Shown here: in pieces, positions 12,244 through 25,776 of the stretch | Position numbering within the stretch: position 1 is the stretch's first letter | Layout of the letters: each line of letters opens with the position of its first letter | Assembly: GCF_001039355.2 (NCBI RefSeq) | Contig: NW_019774692.1 | Coordinates: 63,985-127,984 of the forward strand | Length of the DNA stretch: 64,000 nt | Direction: 5' to 3' | Source of the DNA: Lingula anatina | Taxonomy: Eukaryota > Brachiopoda > Lingulata > Lingulida > Lingulidae | Program-made: the position numbers and the translations under genes | Notes under the pieces: generated by a model | Told to the model about the DNA's origin: nothing | The model's input: the letters and a program-made list of their open reading frames with translations, nothing else | Database searches by the model: none

Positions 12244-13908
12244 ATGCAAATTAAAGCTTTTACTCTTGGTGGTTTAGATGAATTAGGAAAAGTATGTTTT
12301 GTAATTGAAATACAAGATGAAATTTATGTATTTGATGCAGGATTAAAATATTTTAATAATATTGATCTTGGAGATAATATTATAATTCCAGATTTTGATT
12401 ATTTAATACAAAATAAAAATAAAATTAAAGGAATATTTATAACAAAAATAGACATAAGTGATGCTTATTCTATTAAATATTTACTTTCATCACTTAAAAA
12501 TAAAATAAATATTTATACTTCTAAAATAAATAAAGATATGATGTCAGATATTGGTCTTTTAACAAAAGAGCAAGTAACAAAAAATGTAAAAATCATACAA
12601 GATTATTATGTAAAAATTGGTAAAAATCAAGTTAAAAAATTTAATACTGCATCAAATTTACCTGGTAGTTGTGGATTTTCAATTAAAACAAATGATGGAC
12701 TTATAATTTATACTGGTTCATTTGTTTTAGAAACTAATAAAGAAAACAATATTTTTAATACAAATTTAAAAAATATAAAAAATGATAATAAAAAAGTACT
12801 TTTATTAATAAGTAACGTTTCAAATGCAAACACAAATAGTTTTAGTGTACCAAAAACAAGAGTTGATACATGATTAAATAAAGCAATTGATTCAACAAGA
12901 GAAAATATTTATATATGTTGTTATGATAATGATTGATATAAAATTCATAATATAATTAAAAATTTAGAACAATTTAAAGAAAATTTTAATATTTCTTTTT
13001 TTGATAAAAAATTTCATGATTTTTACTTAAAAATTATGAAAAACACAGATCCAATATATAATTCTGTAAAATTTATAGATTTTACAGATATTAAACGTTC
13101 AAATTTTAAAAGAAATGTTATAATTTTAACTGGTGATCAAAAATGACTTTTTTCACGTATTACAAGACTTATTTCTCAAACAAATTTAAATACAAAATTA
13201 ACAAAAAAAGATTCAGTTTTATTACTTGGTGAAAATAAATTTAATTTAGAATTATCAATTGTAAATATTTTAAATGAATTATATAAAACAGATGCTAAAA
13301 TATTTTTTATTTCACAAAAAGAAATAATTCCAGTTGAAGCCGGAATTGAAGATTTAAGATATTTATGTAATCAAATAGAACCAGAATACTTTATTCCATT
13401 TAATGCATATCATAAAGAAATATATCTGACACAAAAAAAACTATCTGATAGTTTAGATAAAAATAAAATTTTGGTTTTAAACAATGGTGATGTTGTAACA
13501 TTTAAAAATGGTATAAAAACAAAAGAAATAACAACTATTAAAAATGGTAGTGTTTTTATAAATACATTAACATTTGATAATATAAAAGAATCAATATTAA
13601 ATGAACGTAGAATTTTAGGTACTTTTGGAATTGTTTTTGTTTCACTTGGATTTGGATATAAAAATGAAAAATACACTCTTTCTACAAAAATAAAAATTGA
13701 TTTTATAGGTATTAATTCAAATGAAAAAAAATTATTAAATATTGAAAAAAAAATAAAAACAGGAATTAAAGATTTATTTATAAATAAAATAAATGAAATA
13801 AAAATACCAAGTAATATATCAATTTTAGTAAAAAAAATAAGTGAAAAAATTATAAAAAAAGAAATTAATAATTTACCATTTATAATACCTATGATTAAAA
13901 ATATTTAA
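12244..13908 (+). CDS. Catalytically dead RNase J-like metallo-beta-lactamase-fold protein
   Basis: 554 residues, the length of RNase J1/J2. The start LGGLDELGKVCFV matches the RNase J opening, and beta-lactamase, beta-CASP and C-terminal regions can be followed. Every metal motif is changed: the HxHxDH loop reads TKIDISD (residues 67-73); the second His motif reads TASNLPGS; the Asp of YTGDF is Ser (YTGSF); the late His motif of beta-CASP reads PVEAGIEDL. The fold is probably kept and activity lost, as in J2-type partners but more extreme. Its position 2 nt after pnp suggests a role as RNA-binding subunit of an active RNase J or of PNPase (inference). Confidence 0.85.
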
Positions 13909-13918
13909 AAAAATTATT

Positions 13919-15022
13919 GTGAAAAAAAATATTTTATTATTTCCTGGATGTTTTGATCCATTTCATATTCAACATAAAAATATAATTGAAAATTTAAAAA
14001 ATAATAAAAAATATGATGAATTTTGAATTTTAATAAATAAAAATTCAAAAGAAAAAAATATAATTTCTGATTTTAAACATAGATTAAAAATGGTTGAATT
14101 AAATATTTTACAAAATAAAAAAATAAAAATATTTAAAGAGCCTATTGGTTTTTTTACTCAAGAAATTATTAAAAATTTTAAAAAGAAAAATAAAGATTAT
14201 TCTTTTTCATTAATCCTTGGTATGGATCAGGTTAATAATTTATTAAACTGAAAAAAATCTGAAGAATTAAATAAATTAACTAAAATTATTGCAATTCCAA
14301 GAGAAAATTTTAAATTTGATAAAAAAGTTAAAAATAAATATGATGTTGAATTAATTAAAGATTTAAAAATAAATAACTTTAATAGTACTGAAATTAGAAC
14401 AGGAAAATCATGAAATTTTTTAACTAAAATATCAAAAAAGTATATTATTGAAAAACATTTATATTTTGAAAATATTCTTAAAAACAATATGTCAAACAAA
14501 AGATTTATACATTCTATAGAAGTTGCTAAATTAAGTAAAAAAATTGCAAATTTTTATAACTTAAACAAATTAGAAGAAATGGCATATATTGCAGGTTTAT
14601 TTCATGATTTAACAAAAGAATGAGATGAAAAAAAACATTTATTTTTTTTAAAAAATTTAAATGTTAATTTAAACTTAATTAAAAAAATACCATTTCCAAT
14701 TTGACATAGTAAAACATCTTTCTTATTTGTAAAAAACAATTTAAAAATATTAAATAAAAATATTCTTGATGCAATAAAATTTCATACAACTGCAAAAAAA
14801 AATATGAATGATTTAGCAAAAATTTTATATATAGCTGATAAATTAGAAATTTCAAAAACAGGATTAAATTTTAAAGAATTAAAAAAAATTTGAAAAAATA
14901 AAAGTTTATGTAAAATATTTAAGCAAACATTTTTTAAACAAGTTGAAAAAATAAAAAACAAAGGTCTTAAATTAACAAAAATTGGAAAAGAAGCTTTTGA
15001 TTTTTATATATCAAAAAAATAA
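13919..15022 (+). CDS. nadD: Nicotinate-nucleotide adenylyltransferase fused to YqeK-type HD hydrolase
   Basis: 367 residues. The N-terminal half is NadD, the ATP-dependent step of NAD synthesis: GCFDPFHIQH nucleotide-binding motif (usual third position Gly is Gln) and STEIRTG near residue 160. The C-terminal half is a YqeK-type HD-domain protein, in other bacteria a diadenosine tetraphosphatase: HSIEVAK, AGLFHDLTKEW, KFHTT and LYIADKLE. The fused form is known in mollicutes. The start is a GTG at 13919, 10 nt after the RNase J-like stop; no ATG fits. Confidence 0.93.
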
Positions 15023-15026
15023 TTTT

Positions 15027-15380
15027 TTAATTTTTTTCTTTTATATTTTCAAATATATTTGTTATTTTTTCTAATTCTAATAATTCTTTGTCATATTTAA
15101 AAATTAATTTAGGAACTTTTCTATGATGTCATTTAATAGATATTTTTTTCTTAATAAATGATATTTGTGATTTCAAAAATTCAATTGATCTTTCTTCATT
15201 AAATTCTTTATTTGATGAAGTATAAAAAATAATTGCATGATTTAAATCTTTTGTAAGTTTAATTCTACTTATATTTATGTATTTATAATTTTTATTTGTC
15301 ATAAAAATAAATACATTCATTAAAATTCTATGAAATTCAGAAGATAATTTTTTATTAGTATAAGAAATTTTATTTATCAT
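15027..15380 (-). CDS. rbfA: Ribosome-binding factor A
   Basis: 117 residues, family length. Binds the 30S subunit during 16S rRNA 5'-end maturation. Recognisable core: N-terminal helix with ELHRIL-type sequence (SSEFHRILMNVF), the INISRIKLTKDLNHAIIFY strand-helix unit, and C-terminal HHRKVPKL where bacterial RbfA has R-x-x-P-x-L. One TGA is Trp. The start overlaps the infB end by 11 nt, the classic infB-rbfA coupling. Convergent with nadD (4 nt apart). Confidence 0.92.
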
Positions 15381-17199
15381 TTTTTTCTTGAATTATTTCA
15401 AATTGTTCAATAATATCATTTATTTCAAATTTAAATGGTTTTAAAAACAAAACACCACATGTTTGTTTTGTTTTTACAGAATCTATTTCATCTTTTTCAT
15501 GACGTATTGTTAATATTTTTTGTTTATCAATTATAATTTCTTTATTTCTTATAACTCTTAATAAATTTTTTGATTTTGATATTACACCCTCTTCAACAAT
15601 TCCACCAGCAATTGTTCCAAATTTTGAATGAACAAAAAGATTTGTAACTTTCATTTTTCCAATTATTTTGATTTTTTCTTTTTTTATATGTTTACCATAA
15701 ATAAATTCTTCTAATTTTTCAATTAATTTATAAATTAATTTATATTCAAAATAATTAATTGATTTTTCTTTTAATTCTTTTTTAATTGAAGATTTAATTT
15801 TTAAATTATAAGTTAAAACAAAAGAATTGTTTTTTTGTGCTAATTTAATGTCATTTATGTTTAATTCACCAATATCTAAAATAATAAAATTTAATTTATT
15901 TTTTGTATTTATTTTTAATAATTTAGAAATTAATTTAACAATAACTTCTTCTGAACCTTTTGTATCAACTTTTAAAATGATATTAATTTTATTTTTAATA
16001 TCTTTTTTAAACATATTATCAAATGATTTATTAAGTATTTTATTTTTTTGTTCAGCAATTTTTTCTAATTTAAATTGAGATAAATTTTTTACAATTTGTG
16101 AATTTTCAAAATTATAAACAAAAGAACCAACTAAAGGTGTTGATTGAAAACCATTTATTAAAACACAATCACCTGCTTCAACAACTTTTAAATTATTTCC
16201 TTTATCATCTTTTAAATTCTTTATACATCCAATAATTTGATTTGAAATGACTCAATCTTTTATTTTTAATTTACCTGACTTAACTATAACAGAAACTAAT
16301 GGACCTGAAGAACCAATATATGAATCAAGAACAATAGCTCTACAAAAATTACTTTCTTTTGTGCTTGGATTTATCTCTTTTTCTTTATCTAAAATACAAT
16401 CTAAAAGTTCATTAACATTAATATTATTTTTTGCCGAACCTTTAATAAAAATTGTTTTACCACCCCATTTACTTGGAATTAATTCAAATTCTGATAATTT
16501 TTTTTCAATATTATCAATATTAAAATTTGGTAAATCTAATTTATTTACAAATACAATAATTGGTATTTTTGATTTTTTTGCTAATTTAATTGATTCAATA
16601 GTTTGTTCTTTTACACCTTCAGTACCAGAAACTAATAAAATAACTAAATCAGTAATTTCAGTACCTCTTTGTCTCATTGAATTAAAAAATTCATGGCCAG
16701 GAGTATCAATAAAAACTATTTTTTTATTTTTATATCAAACTTTATAAGCACCTAATTTTTGAGTTATAGCACCTATTTCTTTTGATGTTATATTTGATTT
16801 TCTAATTGTATCAAGTAAAGTTGTTTTTCCATGATCAACATGTCCCATAATTGTTACAATTAATGGTCTTTTTTGATTTTTTATTTTTTTATTTTTTTCA
16901 AAATAATGTTGTAATTTTTCAAAAAATTCTAATTTATTAACTTTTTTAAATTCAAAACCCAATTCCAAAAATAATTCTTGTAAAATTTCATCTGATAATA
17001 ATTCATCATTTTTATATTTTTTTAAAGGGTTTATTATGTTTAATTTTTTTTTAATTTCTTGAAAATCAATATTTAAAAAATCATTTATTTTTTCAATAGA
17101 AAGTTTTCCACAATAACAAATTAAATCTTTTTCTATAAATGCAAAAGATTCTAATTTTTTATTTAATTCTCTTATTTTTGTTAATGTTAATTTATTCAT
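15370..17199 (-). CDS. infB: Translation initiation factor IF-2
   Basis: 609 residues, the short mollicute form with a minimal N-terminal region. GTPase that positions fMet-tRNA on the 30S subunit. G1 is GHVDHGKT (about residue 125), G3 is DTPGHEFF, G4 NKLDLP, followed by domains II, III and the C-terminal fMet-tRNA-binding domain ([14 protein letters not shown]). Three TGA codons are Trp. nusA lies 34 nt upstream; the ylxR and ylxQ genes often found between nusA and infB are missing. Confidence 0.97.
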
Positions 17200-17233
17200 C
17201 TTTTTTTATAAAAAAGAGAATTAAATATTATAA

Positions 17234-18388
17234 TTATTCAATCTCTTTACACTTTACTAATATTTCTTTTGAAACTTCTAAATTTTCAAGATCTTCATAT
17301 GAAAGATTTCCATTTAATAAAATTTCATTAAGTTCTTTCCCAAATTCTTCAATTGTTTCAATTTGAAATTCAAATTCAGTAATTTTTTCTAATAATTCCT
17401 TTCATGTATTTCCACGTCTACTAATTGATTCATATTGTTCTTTAATAACAATAATTCTTACTTTTTTATTTTCTTTATCAATAATTTTTAAATTAACAAC
17501 TTTAATAGGTGTGCATGCATTTAATAAAAATTTTTCTATATTATCATTTCATAAAAATACATCTATTTTTTCATTTTTTAATTCACCAGAAATAGCAGAA
17601 ATTCTTGTTCCACCTTTTCCAACACATGAACCAATTGCATCAATTGATTGATCTAATGATTTTATTGCAACTTTTGCTCTTACACCTGGTACATGTAAAA
17701 TTTTTACAATTTTAATTAATCCAACATTTATTTCTGGAACCTCTAATTTAAATAATAATTTTAAAAATTCTACATCAGTTCTTGAACCCATTATTTGACC
17801 ATACTGATTATTTAAAAAAACTTCTTTAACATAAAATTTTACAATTTGATTTGGTAAAAATGTTTGATATGGAATCAATTCTTCTCTTGGAATAAATGCA
17901 ATTATTCCACCAACATCTATTAAAATACGTTTATAATCAATATTTTCAACAGTACCAGATAAAATTTTTCCTTTTTTAGAAGAATATAATTCATAATTTT
18001 TTTCACTTTGTAAAATATTTATTGCATGTTTTATTCTTTGTTTTACTCTACTAACTGAAAAATGTGAAAATGACAATAAATCAAATGGAACAATTAAAGT
18101 TTCTCCAATTTGTATATTTTTATTAATTTTTTTTGCATCTTCTAATAAAATTTCTGAATCTGGAAAATCATCACTTTTTGTTTTTACAACATCTAATTCT
18201 TCAAATGATTTTAAAATACCATCTTTTTCACTACCTTCAAAAATTAAATCTCTTTTTACTAATTTTGACTTTAAATAAGTATTATTAATTGCATCTTTAA
18301 TAATATTAAAAATTTGAATTCTTGATATACCTTTTTCTTCTTTAAGTTTATCTATTTGTAAATTTATATTAATCTCATTTTTTTTCAT
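17234..18388 (-). CDS. nusA: Transcription termination/antitermination factor NusA
   Basis: 384 residues. N-terminal RNA polymerase-binding domain, S1 domain around residues 130-200 (SGTVENIDYKRILIDVG), and two KH domains with GSCVGKGGTRIS near residue 250. The C-terminal acidic repeats of proteobacteria are absent, but an acidic tail is present. Two TGA are Trp. Starts the nusA-infB-rbfA operon; no rimP gene precedes it. Confidence 0.96.
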
Positions 18389-18484
18389 ATTTAAAAGAAA
18401 AATTAGATATTTTTTATATCTAATAATTATAAATATTATATATCTAATATTTATAAATATTTTAAATGATAATTATATAAATTT

Positions 18485-21400
18485 TTAAAAAATAAATTTT
18501 GATTGTTTAAATTTATCAAGTTTTTCTAAAACACCCATATTTTGAAGAACTTTAAAAACAGTTTTATTAACTTTTGTTCTGTTTTTAAAATCATTTGAAG
18601 AACTAAATGGTTTAATTTTTCTTTCATAAAGAATTTTTTTTGCAAGTTCTATACCCAAACCATCAACTGAAATCAATGGTGGAATAATTTTTTTAATACC
18701 ATCTTCATTTATAATTTGAAACTTTAAACTATCTGATTTTTCCAAATTTAATTTTTCAAATTTAATGCCTCTTGCTAACATCTCATTTGCTGTTTCATAA
18801 AATGTATACAGTTTTTTTTCTTTAGGTGTTAGTTTTTTTTCTTTATTATTTAAAATATTAATTAAACTAACAAGTTTTTTTTCAACTGCTTTTTTACCTA
18901 ATAAAACTGTTTTTAAATCAAAAACATCCATTCTTATTGAAAAATAAGTTGTATAAAATTCAACAGGATAATAAATTTTATATCATGCAAAACGACATGC
19001 CATAATTGTATATGCAGTAGCATGTGCTTTTGGGAACATATAAGAAATTTTTTGACATGAATCAATAAATCATTTTGGAATTTGTTTTTTTTGTAATTCT
19101 TTTTCCTGTTTTATATTTAAACCCTTACCTTTCTTTACAATTATCATAAAATTATATGCATCATTTAAACTTAAACCTCATTCCATTAACATTCTCATAA
19201 TGTCATCACGACAACCTATTACATTTTGGAAAGTTCAATCTTCATTTTTCATTAATAAATCTTTTGCATTTGACTCTCAAACATTTGTACCATGTGATAA
19301 ACCAGAAACAGAAATTAAATCTGCAAATGAAGAAACATTTCTTTCTTTTAAAATTCGTCTAACAAAAATCGTTCCAAATTCTGGTAATCCAATTGTACCA
19401 GTTGTTTCATTTAAAACATCTGATGGTTTAATACCTAAAACTTTTATATCTGAAAATAATTTTATTATTTTTGAATCATAAAAATCAATATTTTTAGGAT
19501 CCTTTTTTGTTAATTTAAAAAGTATCTTTAAAGCAGTTGGATCATCATGACCTAAAACATCTAATTTTAATAATTTATTTTTTAAAACATGATAATCAAA
19601 ATGTGTTGTTAATGATTTACTTTTATCATTTGATGGAAAATTATATGGTGTAAAATCAAAAATATTTTTATTAGCTGGAATAATAATAAGTCCTCCAGGA
19701 TGTTGTCCAGTAGTTTTTTTTACACCAACACAATTATATGAAATTTTCATTTTTTCTTCAAATGTATATTTATCTAAAATATCTTTTTTTTCTATATATT
19801 CCATTAAATAACCATATGCTGTTTTTTTTGCAACAGTTGAAATAGTACCAGCACGAAAAACTTTATTTTTTCCTATTTTTTCAGTAATATAATTAATTAC
19901 AAATTTAATAGCTCTTTCTTGAAATTCACCTGAAAAATTAAGATCAATATCTGGTACAGATTTTGCATCAATACCAAGAAAAGATTCAAAAGCAATTGTT
20001 TGTCCATTTCTTTTTAATTTTATATTACAATTAGGACAAAACATAATTGGAATATCAAAACCAGATAAATATTTTTTATTATCTGCTCATTTAAAATAAA
20101 AACATTTATTACAATGATAATGTGGCTCTAATGGATTTACTTCTGTAATATCTAAACAAAAAGCTAAAAATGATGAACCAACTGAACCTCTTGAACCAAT
20201 TAAGTAACCCATTTTTAAAGAATAATTTGATAATTCATAAGCTAATAAATAAATAGTAGAAAATTTTTGTTTAATAACTTGATCTAACTCAAAATTAAAT
20301 CTTTTTAATATTTTTTTATCAAAATTTGTTCCATATTTTTCTTTAAATTTAAATAAAGATATTTCTTTTAAAATTTTATCTGCATTTTTTATTTCAGGTA
20401 AATTTAATTTATCTTCAAAAATTAATTTATCTTGAATTAAATCAGATAATTTATTTGTATTTTTAATAACAATTTCTTGTATTAAATCTTTATCATTTAA
20501 AAAATTAAAATCTTGTAACATTTCATTTGTAGTTCTAAAATGTTGATTTGGAGTTTCTTTTATTTTTCCATCAAAATCATTTAATGGATGTATAGATCCT
20601 TTAAGTTGTTTTGTAGAAATAAAAATATCTCTATATAACTTATCTTTTGGATCAACATAATGTACATCACCAGTTGCAATTATTAATTTATTATATTTTT
20701 TACATGTTTGAATAATTCTTTTTATTACATCAATTAAATTTTCTTTACTTATTATTTCTTTGTATATTAAATGTGAATAAACTTCTAGTGGTTGAATTTC
20801 AATAAAATCATAATATTGTATTAATTTTTCTAAATCTTCTTGAGTTTTTAAATATGCCGCTTCAAATATTTCACTTTTATAACAACCTGCACCAATTAAC
20901 AAACCTTCTCTATATTTATCTAAAACATTTTTTTCTAAAGTTGGTTTTTTATACAAATAATCTGTATGTGTATATGAAACTAATTTATAAAGATTTTTAA
21001 TTCCTTTTTGATTTTTTATTAATACATTTATATGATTTGTAAATAAATTATTTCTAATATTAAAATCATTATTTAAAAAATAAACATCTTCAAATTTTAT
21101 ATCATTATCATTAAACATTTTAAAAAAAATTAAAGATAATATTTCTACATCATACAATGCACGATGTGCTTTATGTTTTTCATATTCAACATTATAAAAA
21201 TTTGCTAATTTTCCTAAACGATGACTTTTAAGAATTTTATTATTTAAATAATATGAAAACATCAATGTATCAAAAATTGGATTTTTTATTTTATTTAAAT
21301 TAAATTTTCGAAACAATTTATTAACAAAATTAATGTCAAATTTAGCATTATGAGCAACTAAAATATAATTAGAAAAAATATCTTTTATTCTTTTTATAGC

Positions 21401-22708
21401 ATCTTTTTTTGAAATTGAATTTTTATTATACTCATCAATATTAATTCCGGTCAAACTAAGTATAGATTCTGAAATTTTTTTATCAGTTTTAATTAAAAAT
21501 GATGTTTTTTTTAAAACAATCCCATTTTTAACAACAATTGCTGCAAATTCTATTATTTCATCATAATAAGTTGCTAATCCAGTGGTTTCAGTATCAAAAA
21601 AAACAAAAGTTTCATCTTCTAATGAATTATTTGTTTTTTTACTTATTATATTTCCATCAAATGATAAAAAATTAAATTCACATCCTAAAATTAATTTTAA
21701 ATTATCATGTTTTTTTATATATTTATTTATTTCAAAAAAACTATTTATATTTTCATGATCTGTAAATGCAATAGCTTTATGTCCAAAATGAATTGCTTTT
21801 TTAATATATTCTTTAATTTCTCCGACACCATCTAAAGCAGACATTTTAGTATGAACATGAAATTCTATTCTTTTTTCAATTGATGTGTCTTCTCTATCAA
21901 AAATTGGTTCAATTTTATCAAAATCAGTAATTTTATAATAATTTTTATCATTTCAAACAGTTTTTTTAATAACAAATGTAAATCAATTATCTTTTTTTAA
22001 ATCATTTACTTTTTCAGATTTTATAATATTTTTATTTAAAAATGCAAACATTGCACTTTTTTCTGTATCTATAAAAACTTTAATTCTTTTATTATTTTTA
22101 AAAACAGAAATTTCAATATCTAAAATTTTACCTCTAACAATAATATTGTTAGATAAAACCGATTTTATATTATTTAAATTTTTATTTTTAATAAGTTTTT
22201 TTTGAATATTTTTATATTCTTCTATTTTTTTATTTTTATATTCCAAAAAAGAAATATCTTTTTCAATATTTTGTTCATTTTTAAAAATAATATTTTCAAA
22301 TAAAATACCTATTTTTTCAAAAAAAATTAATAATTTTTTTTTATATTTTTCGATTTCTTTATATGATTTTGAAATTATTTCTAAATTTTTTGAAATAATT
22401 ATTTCAAAAATACAATTAATTTCATATTTTTTTAAAAAAAATTTTAAATAATCTAAAATTTGATTCTTGTTATAAAAATCTTTAACATTTTTATTTCAAA
22501 ATATTTTTATTTTTTTATTATTATTTTTAAAATATAAACTTATTTTTTTATAATCTTTTAAATCAAATGTTTTTTTAAATTTAACAGAAATTAATATTAA
22601 TTTTTTATCATTTTTAACACAAAAATTATTAATTTCTATAAATTGAAGTAAAAAATCTAAAAATTCGATATTAATTTCTGTTTCTTTTAAAAATTTTTCT
22701 TTATTCAT
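18485..22708 (-). CDS. polC: DNA polymerase III PolC-type alpha subunit
   Basis: Replicative polymerase, 1407 residues, normal PolC length. Order: N-terminal domain and OB fold, PHP domain opening with HVHTKMSALDGVG at about 285, the inserted DEDD proofreading exonuclease (FVFFDTETTGL near 370; HNAKFD; HRALYD), return to PHP, zinc cysteines around 875-890 (HYHCNKCF, FCPNCN), the palm acidic pair in PDIDLNFSGE near 920, and C-terminal helix-hairpin-helix motifs (VDGLGIELA). Eleven or more TGA codons must be Trp. A hairpin at 22731-22764 precedes it. Confidence 0.97.
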
Positions 22709-22730
22709 TTAAATAATTATAAAATAACTA

Positions 22731-22764
22731 AAAAATAAAAAATAAAAATTTATTTTTTATTTTT
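22731..22764 (-). terminator. 16-bp perfect A/T hairpin between tRNA-Trp and polC
   Basis: Arms 22731-22746 and 22749-22764 pair over 16 bp with a 2-nt loop. It begins 4 nt past the tRNA-Trp 3' end and lies 22 nt before the polC start, so it may end the tRNA transcript or mark its processing site. Confidence 0.6.
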
Positions 22765-22768
22765 ATAA

Positions 22769-22843
22769 TGGCGACAATAGAAGGGATCGAACCTACAATT
22801 ATGGTTTTGGAGACCATTGTTTTACCAATTAAACTATATTGTC
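22769..22843 (-). tRNA. tRNA-Trp (anticodon CCA)
   Basis: 75 nt with encoded CCA. Acceptor GACAATA/TATTGTC pairs fully, discriminator G, D arm, anticodon stem ATGGT/ACCAT with loop CTCCAAA, T loop TTCGATC. One U-U mismatch in the T stem. The CCA anticodon reads UGG only. Since nearly all Trp codons in the window are UGA, a second tRNA-Trp with UCA anticodon must be elsewhere. Confidence 0.96.
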
Positions 22844-22920
22844 TATATTATTAATATTTTAATTTAAAAAATATTAATAAATATATAAAGAATTAAAATA
22901 AAAATTTAATTTTTAAAACA

Positions 22921-24294
22921 TTATTTTTTTAAAAATTCAATTATTGTTCTTATCATAACACCTCTACCTCTATGATTTATATCTGCAGTTCCTGCAATAT
23001 CTAAATGAATAAATGGTGTTTTTTTTGCAAATGAAAATAAAAATGCAGCAGCATTTGATGAAGTACCTTTATATTCTTTTGAAGCATTTAATAAATCTGC
23101 AATTACAGATGATTTCATATATTTAAAATTTTGTTTATGAACCGGTAATCTTCAAACTTCTTCACCACTTTTTTTAGATGCATTTAAAAATTTATTTGCA
23201 AATATATCATTATTTGAAAATAAACCACTCATATAATCACCTAAAGTATATGAAATAGCACCAGTTAATGTTGATAATTCAATGATTTCATTAACTTTTA
23301 AATTTTCAATTGCATATGTAATTCCATCAGCTAATACCAATCTACCTTCTGCATCAGTATTAGTTATTTCAACTGTTAATCCAGACTTTGATTTAATAAC
23401 TGATTCAACCAATGTTGCAGTTGAACCGATTAAATTTTCTGTCAAACATGCAATAGCAATAACATTAACATTTAATTTTAATTTTGCAATTGCTTTCATT
23501 GTAGAACAAACAATAGCAGCACCTGACATATCAAATTTCATATCAATTTGATATTGTGATGGTTTTAAAGAATAACCACCAGAATCAAAAGTGATTCCTT
23601 TTCCAATTAAAGCAGTTGTTTTTTTATTTTTTTTATCTCCAAAATATTTAATTACAACAACTCTAGGTTCTCTTGGTGAACCAGAATTAACTGCTAACAA
23701 TAAATTCATTTGTTCATTTATTATTTCTTTTTTATTTAAAATTTTAATTTCAACATTATTTAAATCTTTAAATTCTTTAATAATGTCATCAGCAAATGAT
23801 TTTGGTGTTAAAAAATTAGGTGCTTTATCTTGTAAATCTCTTGCAAAATTTACAGATTCCATTATGATTTTTTTAGAATTTAAAATTTCATTTATTTCAT
23901 TTTTATCATCATCTAAAATAAAATGAACTTTTTTTAATGATGTTTTTTTTACTTCTTTTTTATATGAAACTGGATTATGTCTTAAATAATAAAAAGATTC
24001 TACTAATTTAGAAAAAATTTCTTTTGTTTTAATTTTTTTTGTTTCAAATGTTTTTAAATCAAAATCTAAATCATATCTTTTTGTAACAAAAGCTTGTGAA
24101 ATAAATTGAACTATTTTTTCAATTGTTATTTCTGATTCTTTACCTAAACATAAATATATTTTATTTTTTTCACTTATTGTCGAATAAGAACCTTCATTTT
24201 TTGAAATTAATCAATTATTTAATTTTTTATGATTTTTTTGAAAAAAACCTTCAATAGTCATTTTATATTTTTTTTTATTACCAAATGTAATCAT
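22921..24294 (-). CDS. pepA: Leucyl aminopeptidase, M17 family
   Basis: 457-residue cytosolic aminopeptidase with two metal ions. The C-terminal catalytic domain shows GKGITFDSGGYSLKP (metal and catalytic Lys), KFDMSGAA, NTDAEGRLVLAD with the catalytic Arg, and LSTLTGA. The N-terminal half is divergent, as usual in mollicutes. The ATG at 24294 has a GGGAG Shine-Dalgarno about 7 nt upstream. proS ends 40 nt upstream. Probably supplies amino acids from imported peptides. Confidence 0.96.
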
Positions 24295-24334
24295 TTAAAC
24301 ACTCCCTTTTATTTTTTTTAATTATTAATTATTA

Positions 24335-25738
24335 CTAATATGATCTACCAAATATTGCTTTAAATTTAGTATTTTCATTACACTTAAAACATTTTTTATT
24401 TTCTTTAATTTTATTTAAAAGTCTTGAAGTTGTATTAGTTTCTTTTTTAATTATTTTTTCACACACTTCTTTTCCACAAAAATAAGTTTGATAAATCATA
24501 TCTTTTTTAGTTATTTTTTTATATTCATCATAATTTTTTATTCATTGAAATTTTTTATTTAATTTTTCAATTGCTTTTTTATATAAAGTTTTATCAATAT
24601 TTTGAAATATTATTTTTATATTTTCTAAAAAATAATTAAATAAAACATTTTTATTTTTATTTTCAGTTCTTAACTTAAAAGTAATTGTTTTATTTTTAAA
24701 TTCATTAATACCAATTTCAATTAAAAGTGGTATTCCAAATTTTGTATATTCTTTTTTAAGATAACTAAATGATTTGTTTTCTTTATATATTATTTGAATA
24801 CGATATCCTTTATTTTTTAAAATATCTTTTATTTCATTACAATATTTTAAAATATTTAAATTATCATTTTTTTTATTTATTATAGGAATTATAATTATTT
24901 GTTTATCTGCAATTTCAGTTGGTAAAATTAAACCTTTTTCATCTTTATGTGTTAAAAGTAAACCAGCAATTAATCTTGTTGAAACACCTCATGATGTTTG
25001 ATGTGGTAAAGAAATTTTATTATCTTTATCTAAAAAATTAATATCAAACATTTTCACAAAACCATGTCCTAAATAATGTACAGTTGATAATTGTAAAAAT
25101 TGACCATCTGGCAAAATTGTTTCAATTGCTCAAGAATTTTTTGCACCTGCAAATTTTTCAGAAAAAGATTTTTGACCCTCTAAAGTTGGAATTAATAATT
25201 TTTTATTAATAAATTCTTTATAAATTTGAAAAATTTTATTACAAAAATCAAATGCTTTTTCTTTTGTTGAATGTAATGTATGACCTTCATTTCAAAAAAA
25301 TTCAGTAGTTCTTAAAAATGGATTTGTATTATTTTCTCAACGTCAAACATTAGATCATTGATTTAAAAGTATTGGTAAATCACGATATGATTTTAAAATA
25401 TTTTTAAAATAATATGAAAATAAAACTTCAGATGTAGGTCTTAAAATAAGTTTTTCATTTTGTTCTAATTTTTTTTTACCAATTTCAGTTATAGTTATAA
25501 GTTCTGGTTCAAACCCTTTAAAGTTTTCCTTTTCTTTTTTCATATACTTTAATGGAATTAAAGCAGGCATATTAACATTTTCAACATCATTTTTTCGAAA
25601 ATCATTATCTAAATAAAGTTTTATCAATTCTCAAATTTTTGTAGATCTTGGTGTCATTATCATGGTGCCTTTAAAAAGACCATAAATAAACATATTTGTT
25701 TCTTTCAACAAATTAATAAAATTATTATTTTTATTCAT
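24335..25738 (-). CDS. proS: Prolyl-tRNA synthetase
   Basis: 467 residues, class II synthetase of the short archaeal/eukaryote-like type found in mycoplasmas (no editing insertion). Motif 2 region RPTSEVLFSYYF and RTTEFFWNEGHT; HLGHGF-like motif 3 area (TVHYLGHGF), QTSWGVSTR. Anticodon-binding domain follows (IPIINKK...), then a C-terminal zinc-like region with C-x2-C (KCFKCN), ending in Tyr as in this subgroup. The stop is TAG, uncommon here. Confidence 0.95.
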
Positions 25739-25776
25739 ATATTTATTTATTTTAAATTATTAATTTTCAAATTTAA

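Noticed and set aside
23282-23926. Two plus-strand frames opposite pepA
   Set aside because: Shadows of the aminopeptidase catalytic domain.
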